Below are positions 32,684 to 42,583 of a stretch of 64,000 nt of DNA, one piece after another. Below the pieces are notes generated by a model. It saw only the letters and a program-made list of their open reading frames with translations, did not search any database and was not told where the DNA came from. Within the stretch, counting starts at the first letter, position 1. Each line of letters opens with the position of its first letter. The stretch spans positions 62,001-126,000 of the forward strand of contig JAOATL010000010.1 in NCBI GenBank assembly GCA_030158125.1, in the 5' to 3' direction. Source of the stretch: Limnohabitans sp. GTDB taxonomy: Bacteria; Pseudomonadota; Gammaproteobacteria; Burkholderiales; Burkholderiaceae_C. The position numbers and the translations under genes were made by a program.

Positions 32684-33241
32684 TTATTCCGGTTTTTGTT
32701 TCAACTGCGCCAAGGCTGCAAAAGGATTGGGTTTTGCCTCCAAGGCCTCTTCAAAGGCCGCGTCGGCGACCGACATGGTCACAGTCGCAGGGCAAACCTC
32801 ATGTTTAGGCACGATGGGGGCCGACATGATCAACTCATCCTCGATCAGCTCCCAGACATCCAATTCAGGGCTTAAAACCAACAAATCCTCATCAGATTCA
32901 TCGTCTTGGGCCTCGGCCGTGGCTTCATCTGCGACAAAACGGAAGGATTGATCAGAAAACACTTCCACCAGCACGGGCCCCATGCACCGCTGACACTGCA
33001 TGGGCAAGCTCACTTCAGCAGACAAATGAAGCCAAATCTCGGCATCGCCCCCTGTCACTGGAACCATTTCCCCAGTTAAGGACCATGAGACTTGGGGGGC
33101 TGGGTTGTCCGCCCCACCACCAGACCATGCCAACTCTGACAAACGGTCGAAATGCGCCAAACTTTGCACCCCTTGCGCACGCATACCATCGCGTGCAAAA
33201 GCCTTGACGTTGATATGTTTCAAATCAATTTTCTTATCCAT
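32684..33241 (-). CDS. yceD: YceD / DUF177 family protein
   Basis: Conserved protein beside rpmF, linked in other organisms to 23S rRNA accumulation. From ATG 33241 it has 185 residues with the conserved CQRCMG pair in the middle, an acidic stretch (about 130-150, rich in D and E) and HEVCP later on. The role is by family resemblance only. It is divergent from maf, with just 25 bases between the two starts. Confidence 0.85.
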   Translation of the reverse strand: MDKKIDLKHINVKAFARDGMRAQGVQSLAHFDRLSELAWSGGGADNPAPQVSWSLTGEMVPVTGGDAEIWLHLSAEVSLPMQCQRCMGPVLVEVFSDQSFRFVADEATAEAQDDESDEDLLVLSPELDVWELIEDELIMSAPIVPKHEVCPATVTMSVADAAFEEALEAKPNPFAALAQLKQKPE

Positions 33242-33266
33242 GCCGCCAGTGTAAGAGAATTGAGGG

Positions 33267-33884
33267 ATGTCCAAAGACAATTCCACCCCCCTCACCTCCG
33301 CTTTCAGTCGCCCTTTGATTTTGGGCTCCACGTCTCGTTACCGCAAAGAATTGCTGTCTCGCCTCGGCTTGCCCTTTGAAGTTGCGGCCCCAGAGGTGGA
33401 TGAAACCCCGCAACCCAACGAAGCACCCAAAGATTTGGCGCTTCGCTTGGCATTGGCCAAAGCACGAGCCGTTGCATGCAAATACCCAGACGCCGTGGTG
33501 ATTGGTTCTGATCAAGTGGCCGACTTGGACGGCCAAGCGCTTGGTAAGCCCGGCAATCACACCAATGCCGTGAAGCAGCTGCAACGCATGCGCGGCAAAA
33601 CTGTGATTTTTCAAACGGCACTGTCTGTGATTTGTGTGGCCACTGGCTTTGAACAAACGGACTTGGCTGCGGTGAAAGTCACTTTCAGAGATTTAACCGA
33701 CGCAGAAATTGAGTCTTATTTGAAAGCCGAAGAACCCTACGATTGCGCTGGTAGCGCCAAGAGCGAAGGCCTTGGCATTGCCTTGTTGGCCGCCATCGAG
33801 AATGACGACCCAACGGCTTTGGTGGGGCTACCCCTGATTCGAACTTGCCACATGCTAAGCGCAGCGGGCGTGAAATTGCTATGA
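33267..33884 (+). CDS. maf: Maf family nucleotide pyrophosphatase (YceF type)
   Basis: Hydrolyses modified nucleoside triphosphates; the YceF subfamily prefers 7-methyl-GTP. The 205 residues start near PLILGSTSRYRKELLSRLG, with the family pattern EVDETP, GSDQVADLDG and DCAGSAKSEGLG. The position beside yceD and rpmF fits YceF rather than YhdE (inference from context). Its stop overlaps the next gene as ATGA. Confidence 0.9.
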   Translation: MSKDNSTPLTSAFSRPLILGSTSRYRKELLSRLGLPFEVAAPEVDETPQPNEAPKDLALRLALAKARAVACKYPDAVVIGSDQVADLDGQALGKPGNHTNAVKQLQRMRGKTVIFQTALSVICVATGFEQTDLAAVKVTFRDLTDAEIESYLKAEEPYDCAGSAKSEGLGIALLAAIENDDPTALVGLPLIRTCHMLSAAGVKLL

Positions 33885-34669
33885 CACAAACAAGTGCCAG
33901 CTTCGGCAAACTTTACTTGGTCCCTGCACCCTTGGACTTTGGTTGCAAACAAGAGGCTGCGCTTCAAAGCGTCATGCCCCTTGGCACCCTCAACGCAGCT
34001 GCAAACATCACGCACTGGATTTGCGAAAACGCAAAAACCACCCGAGCCTACCTCAAGCGCATCGACGCATGCAGCCCTCTGTCGGCGCCCATTCAGTCGC
34101 AAGTCATCACCGAGCTGCCAAGAGAAGTTCACAAAAAAGGCGATCACCAAGGCGGATTTGATGCCAAGCCTTTACTGGCTGCTGCGTTACAAGGACAAGA
34201 CATCGGCTTGGTCAGTGAAGCAGGCATGCCTGCTGTTGCAGACCCTGGCAGCTCTGTGGTCCGTGCTGCGCACGATCTTGGCATTCAGGTGGTGGCGTTG
34301 GTCGGGCCTGTGTCATTGCTTCTGGCTTTGGCCAGCAGCGGCATGAATGGGCAAAATTTTGCATTTGTGGGCTACTTGCCGCAAGACCCACAAGAGCGCA
34401 GTCGCCGCATTAAAGAATTAGAACTACTTGCCCACAAGACGGGGCAAACCCAGCTGTTCATTGAAACGCCTTATCGCAATGCGCCACTGTGGTCGGCCCT
34501 TGTTCAAAACCTGCAAGGCAACACACGCTTGGCATTCAGTAGCGGCATCACGCTGCCTGATGCAACACATCGAAGTGCGGCTGTTCAGCAATGGCGCAAA
34601 GTAGCTTCGGGCCAATTGCCTGAGGGTTTGAACAACCAAACACCCGCCGTCTTTGCCATTGGCAATTGA
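33881..34669 (+). CDS. Tetrapyrrole-methylase-fold SAM methyltransferase (RsmI-like paralogue)
   Basis: From ATG 33881 it has 262 residues. The central part (LVSEAGMPAVADPG, then VVALVGPVSLLLALASSGMN and FAFVGYLPQ) matches the RsmI family, which methylates the 2'-O of C1402 in 16S rRNA. However, the GTP of the usual SDAGTP loop is replaced by GMP and the N-terminus is divergent, so the substrate may differ. It is translationally coupled to maf. A true rsmI is not seen in this window. Confidence 0.8.
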   Translation: MTQTSASFGKLYLVPAPLDFGCKQEAALQSVMPLGTLNAAANITHWICENAKTTRAYLKRIDACSPLSAPIQSQVITELPREVHKKGDHQGGFDAKPLLAAALQGQDIGLVSEAGMPAVADPGSSVVRAAHDLGIQVVALVGPVSLLLALASSGMNGQNFAFVGYLPQDPQERSRRIKELELLAHKTGQTQLFIETPYRNAPLWSALVQNLQGNTRLAFSSGITLPDATHRSAAVQQWRKVASGQLPEGLNNQTPAVFAIGN

Positions 34670-34691
34670 AGGCGGGCGCTCAAACCGGTCA

Positions 34692-35711
34692 TCAACGAAT
34701 GGGTGTGCTGGCGCGCATAGCGCGCCATGCGCCTTCACCCATGGCCGCCCCAAAACGCTTGACCAGGCGCTCTGCAACGTTGTCTCGACGCGAGTAATCC
34801 ACCAACTCTTCGGCCTTCACCACGTCTCTTGCAACTTGATCGATGCTTCCAAGCTCGTCAGCCAAACCCAATTCAACGGCTTGCTGACCTGTCCAAAACA
34901 AACCACTGAACATTTCGGGTGTTTCTTTCAAGCGATCACCGCGGCCTTTTTTTACAACCGCAATGAACTGCGAGTGAATGTGGTTCAACATGCTTTGCGC
35001 GTGCTTGCGCTGTGCATCAGTTTGCGGACTAAAAGGGTCTAAAAATCCTTTGTTCTCACCCGCCGTCATGAGGCGTCTTTCCACCCCCAACTTGTCCATC
35101 AAACCTGTGAAGCCAAAACCATCCATCAAGACACCAATGCTGCCAACAATACTGGCTTTGTCGACATAGATTTTGTCTGTTGCAGCGGCAATGTAATAAG
35201 CTGCGGAGGCGCATGACTCTTCGACAACGGCATAGATCGGTTTGCGATGCAAAGCCTTCAAACGCACGATTTCATCGTTGATGATGCCCGCTTGCACAGG
35301 ACTTCCTCCCGGTGAGTTGATCAACAAAATCAAGGCTTGTGAGCCAGAGTCTTCTAATGCAGCCCGCATAGCGGCAACAATATTTTCTGCACTGGCATCG
35401 GCACCATCGGCAATTTCGCCTTTGATGTTGACCAATGCCGTGTGTGGCGCGGTGACATTGGAGGCGGTTTGGTTGTGCGAAAAAATTTGCCAAATGACCA
35501 CAATCCAAAACAGCAACCAAGCCAATCTCAAGCCCATTTTCCAACGACGTGCAGCCTGCTGCTCTTTCAAATTGGCATGCACCAAGTCAGACAGCGTTTG
35601 CCGCTCCCAACTCGTTTGCGCTTGCGCTGACTGCGCCACATGGGTTTGGCTGTGAGCACTTTCTGCAGATGAGGCAGCAGCGCCAAAGGATTCAGGTTGT
35701 TCAGAACTCAT
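34692..35711 (-). CDS. sppA: Signal peptide peptidase SppA-like S49 protease
   Basis: Membrane-bound protease that degrades cleaved signal peptides. The 339 residues have one membrane helix (about 60-77) and a single protease domain, as in the short bacterial form. Candidate catalytic residues are Ser169 (CASAAYY) and Lys221 (AGENKG), spaced 52 residues as in Bacillus SppA. The GSIGVLMDGFGF segment is conserved. The start overlaps the Rieske gene stop by four bases. Confidence 0.93.
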   Translation of the reverse strand: MSSEQPESFGAAASSAESAHSQTHVAQSAQAQTSWERQTLSDLVHANLKEQQAARRWKMGLRLAWLLFWIVVIWQIFSHNQTASNVTAPHTALVNIKGEIADGADASAENIVAAMRAALEDSGSQALILLINSPGGSPVQAGIINDEIVRLKALHRKPIYAVVEESCASAAYYIAAATDKIYVDKASIVGSIGVLMDGFGFTGLMDKLGVERRLMTAGENKGFLDPFSPQTDAQRKHAQSMLNHIHSQFIAVVKKGRGDRLKETPEMFSGLFWTGQQAVELGLADELGSIDQVARDVVKAEELVDYSRRDNVAERLVKRFGAAMGEGAWRAMRASTPIR

Positions 35712-36076
35712 GAGAACTCAAAAGGTTTTAAATTGAAATCAGTATGCCAGCGAACCACTCCGCCTTGCTCTGACAAGGTGATTGGAATCAAGCCGCCATT
35801 GCAAGGACCACCTGCGCAGGCACCCGACTCAGGTCGGTACATGGCGCCATGGGTAGCGCAAATTAAAAACTGCCCCGAGGCGTCAAAAAAACGATTGGGT
35901 TGGTAATCCATTTCCATGGCCACGTGACTGCAACGGTTTAAGTAGGCATGCACATGCCCCTTGAATCGAACCGCAAAGGCACGGCAGGTTTGTCCACCAT
36001 AGATGACATCAAACGGCACAGCCAGTCCGCTGTCGATCAAGTCATGGGAATTGCACAAAGGAATTGCTTCACTCAT
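35708..36076 (-). CDS. Rieske [2Fe-2S] ferredoxin-like protein
   Basis: Small soluble Rieske protein of 122 residues from ATG 36076. The cluster ligands are clear: CSH (NRCSHVAME) and CATH (LICATHGAMY), about 20 residues apart. There is no membrane anchor or oxygenase domain. Proteins of this size act as electron-transfer or redox-sensor units; the partner is unknown. It sits between gph and sppA in the same direction. A slightly longer start at 36091 is possible. Confidence 0.88.
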   Translation of the reverse strand: MSEAIPLCNSHDLIDSGLAVPFDVIYGGQTCRAFAVRFKGHVHAYLNRCSHVAMEMDYQPNRFFDASGQFLICATHGAMYRPESGACAGGPCNGGLIPITLSEQGGVVRWHTDFNLKPFEFS

Positions 36077-36134
36077 GAACCACCTCTCCACGAATCAAAT
36101 TTGTGTTCAAACAACACGGCCATTGCGCTCAGTT

Positions 36135-36809
36135 TTAGGCGTTGTCATGCAACCACTGACGCAACGCCTTGACAGAATGCGCCACATGCAGAGGCTTTAA
36201 AGCCTGAAACGCAGAAGGCTCATGCGCGCCGTAGCTCACACCCACGCTGGCACATCCGGCGTTCAGAGCCATTTGCAAATCATGCGTGGTGTCGCCAATC
36301 ATGAGGGTTCTCTCAGGTTCTACACCAAACTCTCGCATGAGCTCGTGCAGCATCAAGGGATTGGGTTTTCCGGCGGTTTCGTCTGCAGTTCGGGAGCCGT
36401 CAAAAGTCCCTTTGAGCTCGACAGCATGCAATGCCTCGCTCAAGCCTTTTCGGCTTTTCGCAGTGGCCACCGCTATCCAATGATGTCTGGCCTTCAAATC
36501 GGCCAGCATAGGCAAAACACCCTCAAACAAATTCAAATCATGCTGATTTGCCACGTAATGGTGGCGATATCTGTCACCAAGCTGCGGATATTTTTCGGTC
36601 GGCACATCAGGGGCAGCATGCGCCAAAGCTTGCATCAAAGGCATGCCAATGACGTAAGAAGCGGCCTCACGGCTTGGCTCTTCCCCCCCCACATCCACCA
36701 CAGCACGCTGAATGCATCGCGTGATGATGGCCGTAGAGTCAAACAAAGTGCCATCCCAATCGAAGGCGATCAGGTCAAATTGCCGAGGGCGTTGATTTTG
36801 ATTTGACAT
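36135..36809 (-). CDS. gph: HAD phosphatase, phosphoglycolate-phosphatase-like
   Basis: The 224 residues show HAD motif I (FDWDGTLFDS), motif II (VATAKS), and motif III/IV (KPNPLMLHELM and MIGDTTHDLQMALNAG). The layout fits phosphoglycolate or related sugar phosphatases; the exact substrate is not certain. The chosen start at 36809 overlaps the end of rluC by 35 bases; a start at 36818 is also possible. Confidence 0.85.
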   Translation of the reverse strand: MSNQNQRPRQFDLIAFDWDGTLFDSTAIITRCIQRAVVDVGGEEPSREAASYVIGMPLMQALAHAAPDVPTEKYPQLGDRYRHHYVANQHDLNLFEGVLPMLADLKARHHWIAVATAKSRKGLSEALHAVELKGTFDGSRTADETAGKPNPLMLHELMREFGVEPERTLMIGDTTHDLQMALNAGCASVGVSYGAHEPSAFQALKPLHVAHSVKALRQWLHDNA

Positions 36810-37794
36810 GGTTTGCATACAGTTGTAATTCTGGAGGGAGTGGTGATTTCAATTCCACACGTTTACCCGTTGTAGGGTGCGTGAATTGCAGTCGCCATGC
36901 ATGAAGAAACATGCGCTTCAAGCCTTGCTTGTTCAGCGTTTTGTTCCATTCGAAATCGCCGTACTTGTCATCGCCTGCAATGGGGTGGCCTTGTGACGCC
37001 AGATGAACACGGATTTGATGTGTACGTCCTGTTTTGATGGTGACTTCAAGCAAAGTACAGGCTTCAAACCGCTGCGCCACCTTGACCAACGTGATGGAAC
37101 GCATGCCGTCCGGATCATCGTTTGTCGTGACACGGACCCGGCGCTCACCATCTGGGAGCAGGTATTTATGCAGAGAACTGTCGATAACTTTCAGCTTTTC
37201 CGGCCAACTTCCTTGAACCATCGCCAAATACGTCTTACCAGTTTCTCTCTCCCTGAACTGATCTTGCACATGTTTCAGGGCACTTCGCTTCTTGGCCACC
37301 AGCAAAATACCACTGGTTTCTCGATCCAATCGATGTACCAGCTCTAGCAGTTTGGCTTGGGGTCTTGCTTGCCGCAATTGCTCAATCACACCAAAACTAA
37401 CGCCCGAACCACCATGCACTGCCACGCCAGCTGGCTTGTCAATGGCCATCAAAGCGTCGTCTTCTAACAACAGTGGGAATTCCCGGCCTGGGGCCGGCCT
37501 GGCTGCTTTTTGGGCCACCTTGTCCGAAATCCGGACCGGGGGAAGTCTGACCACATCGCCGTTTTCAATTCGGGTATCGGCCGAGGCGCGGCCCTTGTTA
37601 ATCCTCACTTCGCCGCTTCGAATGATGCGGTATACGTGTGTTTTAGGTACGCCTTTGAGGTGACGGATGAGAAAGTTGTCCAGCCTTTGTCCAGCCGACT
37701 CTTCATCCACGGTCAACCATTTCACTTCCAAAGCCGGATTTGTGGCTTGAGGAGTGGTCGAATGGGAGGCTTGGGGCCCTATAATGTGATTCAC
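36775..37794 (-). CDS. rluC: 23S rRNA pseudouridine synthase RluC
   Basis: Makes pseudouridine at 955, 2504 and 2580 of 23S rRNA. The 339 residues have an N-terminal S4 RNA-binding domain (about 30-90) and the catalytic Asp in HRLDRETSG, with KTYLAMVQG and GRTHQIRVHL behind it. The start is a GTG at 37794, which lies on top of the likely rne promoter. rluC and rne are divergent, as in E. coli. Confidence 0.94.
   Translation of the reverse strand: MNHIIGPQASHSTTPQATNPALEVKWLTVDEESAGQRLDNFLIRHLKGVPKTHVYRIIRSGEVRINKGRASADTRIENGDVVRLPPVRISDKVAQKAARPAPGREFPLLLEDDALMAIDKPAGVAVHGGSGVSFGVIEQLRQARPQAKLLELVHRLDRETSGILLVAKKRSALKHVQDQFRERETGKTYLAMVQGSWPEKLKVIDSSLHKYLLPDGERRVRVTTNDDPDGMRSITLVKVAQRFEACTLLEVTIKTGRTHQIRVHLASQGHPIAGDDKYGDFEWNKTLNKQGLKRMFLHAWRLQFTHPTTGKRVELKSPLPPELQLYANHVKSKSTPSAI
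37780..37785 (+). promoter_or_regulatory. Candidate -10 element of the rne promoter
   Basis: Consensus TATAAT on the plus strand, inside the first codons of divergent rluC. The -35 region is poor. Start of transcription near 37792 would give an untranslated leader of about 530 bases. Confidence 0.4.
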
Positions 37795-38322
37795 CGGCGT
37801 TGTGCTGTAAGTGGTTGATTTGAATGGAAATGAATTCCTGAAGACAGGAGTTTAGTTCACTCTCCACCAACAAGCGCCGTAAGTTCGATGCCGCCATGAG
37901 CGAAATCTGCAGACTGAAGGCCAGGGCCAACAGTGGCAGACAAGCTTGTTGGTTGGACCGATGCTTTGAAACCCAGATACGGAATATTTTATTCAGCAGC
38001 TTTTCAGCTGCTGAACGGATTGAATCGAAATGAGTGTGTTGTTTGGATCTTTGCTGTCTTTTTTGCAGTGGCTTTTTGCGCCACTCGAGACACCATCGCC
38101 TGCGCCCGCCCACAGCCTCGAATCTTCCACGCGCCCCTTTCCACATTCCAGCGACACATTTGCGCTCATGAATGTCGGAATCATTTGGCAATTCCCTTCG
38201 TTTCGAACGTCAGTCTCGGCACCGTTGGCTCCTTGAGAGCTGGTTGTTAAACAGGTGATCCGACCCCAACGCCACGCATGGCGGGGTGGGCATTGCTGAC
38301 ACATGAAAAGAAGGGACGCATC
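37786..38322 (+). promoter_or_regulatory. Long structured 5' leader of rne
   Basis: No gene supported in this stretch. It holds a small stem TCCTG-AAGA-CAGGA (37836-37849), a perfect 10-base hairpin TTCAGCAGCT/AGCTGCTGAA with 4-base loop (37992-38015), AGTGGC/GCCACT with a U-rich loop and U-rich flank (38067-38085), and a GC-rich stem CGCCA-CGCA-TGGCG extended by CCC/GGG (38264-38287) close to the start codon. In E. coli a 361-base rne leader with stem-loops lets RNase E control its own mRNA; the same function is inferred here. Confidence 0.5.
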
Positions 38323-41247
38323 ATGAAACGGATGCTGATCAACGCCACGCAGGCTGAAGAACGCCGCTTGGCCATCGTCGACGGACAAAAACTCCTCGAC
38401 TACGAAATTGAAATTGAAGGCCGCGAGCAACGCAAAGGCAACATCTACAAAGCTGTTGTGACCCGCGTCGAGCCTTCCCTCGAAGCCTGCTTCGTCGACT
38501 ACGGCGAAGAACGCCACGGCTTCTTGCCCTTCAAAGAAATCTCCCGCCAATACTTTGCCGAAGGTGTTTCGGTTAGCCAAGCGCGCATCAACGATGTGAT
38601 TCGCGAAGGCCAAGAACTTTTGGTGCAAGTTGAAAAAGAAGAACGTGGCAACAAGGGCGCCGCCCTCACCACCTTCATCAGCTTGGCTGGCCGCTATGTG
38701 GTCTTGATGCCCAACAACCCCCGTGGTGGTGGTGTGAGCCGACGCATTGAAGGCGACGACCGCGCTGAGCTCAAAGAAGCCATGGACCAGCTGGAATATC
38801 CCAAAGGGATGTCCATCATTGCCCGCACCGCTGGCATTGGCCGCAGCGCGCCAGAATTGCAATGGGACTTGAACTACTTGCTCAAACTGTGGTCGGCCAT
38901 CGATGGCGCCACGCAAGGTGCCAAAGGCGCCTTCCTAATCTACCAAGAATCCAGCTTGGTGATTCGCGCCATTCGTGATTACTTCAACAGCGACATCGGC
39001 GACATCTTGATCGACACCGACGACATCTACGAACAAGCTCAGCAGTTCATGAGCCACGTGATGCCTGAGTTCGCACCTCGTGTGAAGCGTTACCGCGACG
39101 ATGCACCGTTGTTCAGCCGCTTCCAAATTGAGCATCAAATTGAATCGGCTTATGCGCGCACAGTGCAGCTGCCTTCTGGCGGCGCCATCGTGATCGACCA
39201 CACAGAAGCTTTGGTGTCTGTTGACGTCAACTCTGCACGCGCCATCAAGGGCGGTGACATCGAAGAAACTGCTACCCGCACCAACCTTGAAGCTGCCGAC
39301 GAAGTGGCCCGCCAGATGCGCTTGCGCGATTTGGGCGGCCTGATCGTCATCGACTTCATTGACATGGAAGAGTCACGCAATCGCCGCGAAGTAGAAAACC
39401 GCTTGCGCGATGCTTTGCGTCAAGACCGTGCGCGCGTTCAATTCGGCTCCATCAGCAAATTTGGCTTGATGGAAATGAGCCGTCAGCGCTTGAAACCAGC
39501 CTTGTCTGAAGGCTCTTCCATTCCTTGCCCTCGTTGCGGTGGCTCTGGCCATGTACGCGATACCGAGAGTTCGGCTTTGCAAATTTTGCGCATCATTCAA
39601 GAAGAGTCCATGAAGGACAACACCGCCGCAGTGCATGCACAAGTGCCGGTGGAAGTGGCATCTTTCTTGTTGAATGAGAAGCGTCCAGAGATTGCCAAGA
39701 TTGAATTGAAACAGCGCATCAACGTGCTGTTGGTGCCCAATAAATCTTTGGAAACACCACACTACAAACTCGAGCGTTTGAAGCACGACGATCCCCGTTT
39801 GGACCACATCGAAGCCAGCTACACCATGGCCGAAGAAATGGAAGATCCAACCACCGTGACTCGCCGCTCACAAGAGCCTACCAACCGTCAAACACCTGTC
39901 ATCAAAGGCGTTTTGCCTGACGCACCTGCGCCAGCTTCCATGCCCAAGGCTGAGACGGTCAAAACAGCCAAGGCTCAAACCGGCAAAGCCGACGCCAAAG
40001 CTGAAAGCAGTGGTGGTTTCTTTGGCTGGCTGAAGCGCTTGTTTGGTGGCAGCGCCGAAACCAAAGCAGAACCAGCTAAAAATGTCGGCAAACGCGGCGA
40101 ACGCACTGGCAAAGATGGCGAACGCAGCGAACGCAACGGCGAACGCCGTGGCGGTCGCGGTGGCCGCGGTGGCCGTCGTGGCGAACGCAATGATCGCGGC
40201 GAACGCAACGATGCAGAACGCAATGAAAAAGGCGATCGCAGCGAGACCACTGAAACACGCGCACCGCGCGAAAACAGTGGCAACCGACGTGGCGGCGAGC
40301 GCAACGAACGCTCTGGCCAGCGTGGTGAACGTGGCGAGCGTCGTGAAAACGCCAATAGCAATGCCTCCCCAGCAGTGGACGCAAGCAATGTGAATGCCGA
40401 TTCGTCTGAGTTGAACAACCCAGACAATCGCAACGAATCACGTGGTGAACGCGCACCTCGCGGAGAAGGTCGCCGCGAACGCGGCGAAGGCCGTCGTGAG
40501 CGTGGCGAACGCGGTGAGCGCCGTACACAAGATGGCAACCGTCAAAATGCAGCGTCAGACAATGCCGACAATTTAGCGCCTGCTCAAGCATCACTGAACG
40601 ACAACGCAAATGCGCAAGCTGACGCAGTCAACTCAGGGCATGAGCGCACCGACGGCACTGACAGTACCAATGGCACACCGGAGCGCAGAGAACGTCGTTC
40701 ACGCGATCGTTATGGCCGCGACCGCAGAGAGCGCAACACAGGCTCAGACAACAATGCGTCTGAGGCTGGTATGGTCAGCGTTACAGATGCACCAGCGGCT
40801 GAACAGTCTGGTGCTGAAGAAGCCCCTGTTACGCGCTCGTATTTCGATCGTGCAGCATCGGCAGCGCCAGCCTCAACGGCACAAGCACCGACGGCAAATT
40901 CTGCTGAACCCATCAGTATTCCTGTGTCTACAGCAGCGCCCGCAACTGCCGCAGCAACTGTCGTAACACCAACGACAACGTCTGCAAGCAACACCGCAAC
41001 GGCACTGCCTAAGGTTCAAACCTATGTGCTGCCTATGGCCAGTTTGATCGAAGTAGCTGAAGGCTCCGGTTTGAAGTGGGTCAACTCAGATCCCGAAAAA
41101 ATTGCACAAGCACAAGCCGCCATTGCAGCAGAACCCAAGCCTGTGCATGTTCCACGCGAACGTCCACCCGCTGTGGTGTTTGACGAAGGCCCATTGGTCT
41201 TGGTTGAAACGCGCAAAGACTTAAGCAACATGAACCTGCCCTTCTAA
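38323..41247 (+). CDS. rne: Ribonuclease E
   Basis: Main endoribonuclease for mRNA decay and rRNA/tRNA processing, and scaffold of the degradosome. From ATG 38323 the protein has 974 residues: S1 domain (about 38-120), catalytic Asp301 and Asp344 (E. coli 303/346), and the zinc-link CPRC (Cys402/Cys405). An amphipathic [13 protein letters not shown] at 564-576 may be the membrane-binding helix. A low-complexity tail follows, rich in GER, RGG and RR repeats (about 585-810), then an Ala/Thr-rich linker and a conserved end ([20 protein letters not shown]). The in-frame start at 38278 lies inside the leader stem and is rejected. Confidence 0.96.
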   Translation: MKRMLINATQAEERRLAIVDGQKLLDYEIEIEGREQRKGNIYKAVVTRVEPSLEACFVDYGEERHGFLPFKEISRQYFAEGVSVSQARINDVIREGQELLVQVEKEERGNKGAALTTFISLAGRYVVLMPNNPRGGGVSRRIEGDDRAELKEAMDQLEYPKGMSIIARTAGIGRSAPELQWDLNYLLKLWSAIDGATQGAKGAFLIYQESSLVIRAIRDYFNSDIGDILIDTDDIYEQAQQFMSHVMPEFAPRVKRYRDDAPLFSRFQIEHQIESAYARTVQLPSGGAIVIDHTEALVSVDVNSARAIKGGDIEETATRTNLEAADEVARQMRLRDLGGLIVIDFIDMEESRNRREVENRLRDALRQDRARVQFGSISKFGLMEMSRQRLKPALSEGSSIPCPRCGGSGHVRDTESSALQILRIIQEESMKDNTAAVHAQVPVEVASFLLNEKRPEIAKIELKQRINVLLVPNKSLETPHYKLERLKHDDPRLDHIEASYTMAEEMEDPTTVTRRSQEPTNRQTPVIKGVLPDAPAPASMPKAETVKTAKAQTGKADAKAESSGGFFGWLKRLFGGSAETKAEPAKNVGKRGERTGKDGERSERNGERRGGRGGRGGRRGERNDRGERNDAERNEKGDRSETTETRAPRENSGNRRGGERNERSGQRGERGERRENANSNASPAVDASNVNADSSELNNPDNRNESRGERAPRGEGRRERGEGRRERGERGERRTQDGNRQNAASDNADNLAPAQASLNDNANAQADAVNSGHERTDGTDSTNGTPERRERRSRDRYGRDRRERNTGSDNNASEAGMVSVTDAPAAEQSGAEEAPVTRSYFDRAASAAPASTAQAPTANSAEPISIPVSTAAPATAAATVVTPTTTSASNTATALPKVQTYVLPMASLIEVAEGSGLKWVNSDPEKIAQAQAAIAAEPKPVHVPRERPPAVVFDEGPLVLVETRKDLSNMNLPF

Positions 41248-41266
41248 TATCAGAAGGCAAGCATGC

Positions 41267-41292
41267 AAAAGGGACCCTCGGGTCCCTTTTTT
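41267..41292 (+). terminator. Terminator after rne
   Basis: AAAAGGGACC / GGTCCCTTTT stem followed by further T's, 19 bases after the rne stop. A-rich on the left side, so it may also stop transcription coming from hemY, whose stop codon it touches. Confidence 0.88.
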
Positions 41293-42577
41293 AATCCATC
41301 GCTGCTTTTTTCAAAGCTTGCATGGCTGCTGGCAGATCTTCTCGCTGCTCTGCAAGTTCTGCTACGCCTCGCCAAGCTTGTCTGCGCAAGCCGGTATCTT
41401 CCAGCGCCAGCGCAGCTTGCGAGAGTAGGACTTGCGCTTTACCCCACAGCTGGCGTTTTTGACACAAACGCCCTGACAAAAACTGCAGCAACGCATTGCG
41501 CGGATTGGCTTTTTGTGCGGCTTCAATGGTCACCAACCATTCGCGCTCTTCTGCACTGTCTTGACCTGTGAAGCTACGGTCTAATGCCTGAACCAGTTTC
41601 AACAACTGCGGCTTAGACAGCTGTTGCGTATTCGATTGAGACTTGGTCCAAATCGGTTTAAGCCAAGCGCGAGCTACCACCGGGTCACCCTTCAAGTTGA
41701 GCCAGTGCAGCGCTGCCTGTATTGCCAAGTCGGGGGATTGACGCTGCGCTTCACCCAACCGGGCCCACAACCTTTGCATTTGACCTAACTCATGCGTTTT
41801 GGCAATCAATTCAAACACCAAACTTCGAACCATGCTTTCGGCTGCCTCCGCTGTAAATGCGCGGTGCTTGATGAGCAGCAAGGCCGTGTCCAAAGCCTGT
41901 GATGGCTCGCCGGCCAGACGGGCCGCCTTCAAGCGCAGGCGCATGGCAAGCGTACGGCGCGACACACCTTGCGGCAAGCGGTCCAACCACAGCAGGCTTT
42001 CAGGGGCATCCCGATCGTCTAAGGCCCAACGCGCAGCACGCATCATGGCCCCCTCCATCAACGATTTTCGAAGACCTGAATGTTCAGCCATCGGCTCTTG
42101 TAAAACAGCCTCCAAATGAGACTGACGTGCCGCACTGTCTTGAAGTGCATGCGCGGATTCGGCTGCCAGAATGTGCGCCACGCTGCGCAATGATCCTGCG
42201 TGCGACAAGACCTCCCCCGCATCAAGCAAAGATTTTTCACGCACCAAAACCAATTCTGCTGATTTACGGGCACGCAGGAAACGGCCTTCCATGAATTGCG
42301 CCATGCCATCCAGCAAAGCGGCATGTGCCGCACGCTCTTTTTGCTGCAAGCGCCAGCGTTTTGCTTGTTTGGGTAATTCAAAAAGTGCCGTGAACCCACG
42401 TTGCGCCCAGTGCATGGTCAGCAAAATTACCACCAGCGCAAGCAACACCAAATTCAGGGATACATCAAAACGGTAAGGGGTCCAAAAAATAGAGACTGTT
42501 CCGACGTTGTTGGCGGCAAGTAAAGCGGAAGCGACTGCAACCGCAAACAAACTCATGAGCCAAAGTGCAGCGCGCAT
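41291..42577 (-). CDS. hemY: HemY, heme-biosynthesis-associated TPR membrane protein
   Basis: Inner-membrane protein of unknown biochemical role, co-encoded with heme-pathway genes; it is unrelated to the protoporphyrinogen oxidase that shares the name. The 428 residues show two N-terminal membrane helices (about 4-22 and 42-55) and a long helical, TPR-like region. It is 6 bases after hemX and closes the hemCDXY operon. Confidence 0.88.
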   Translation of the reverse strand: MRAALWLMSLFAVAVASALLAANNVGTVSIFWTPYRFDVSLNLVLLALVVILLTMHWAQRGFTALFELPKQAKRWRLQQKERAAHAALLDGMAQFMEGRFLRARKSAELVLVREKSLLDAGEVLSHAGSLRSVAHILAAESAHALQDSAARQSHLEAVLQEPMAEHSGLRKSLMEGAMMRAARWALDDRDAPESLLWLDRLPQGVSRRTLAMRLRLKAARLAGEPSQALDTALLLIKHRAFTAEAAESMVRSLVFELIAKTHELGQMQRLWARLGEAQRQSPDLAIQAALHWLNLKGDPVVARAWLKPIWTKSQSNTQQLSKPQLLKLVQALDRSFTGQDSAEEREWLVTIEAAQKANPRNALLQFLSGRLCQKRQLWGKAQVLLSQAALALEDTGLRRQAWRGVAELAEQREDLPAAMQALKKAAMD

Positions 42578-42583
42578 GGTGTT

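Noticed and set aside
38030..38236. 68-residue plus-strand frame in the rne leader
   Set aside because: Starts with ATG and could be an upstream frame, but it has no clear ribosome-binding site, overlaps the leader hairpins, and its Pro/Ser-rich sequence is not recognised.
37993..38916. 307-residue minus-strand frame across the rne leader and start
   Set aside because: Lies opposite the S1 domain of RNase E and its leader, with no family features.
40080..40520. Repeated GGCGAACGC-type units considered as a CRISPR or tandem-repeat array
   Set aside because: They are codons for GER/RGG repeats in frame with rne; there are no regular spacers.
39975..40538. 187-residue Pro/Arg/Ser-rich frame opposite the rne tail
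   Set aside because: A by-product of the repeated GER/RGG codons of rne; no domain and extreme composition.
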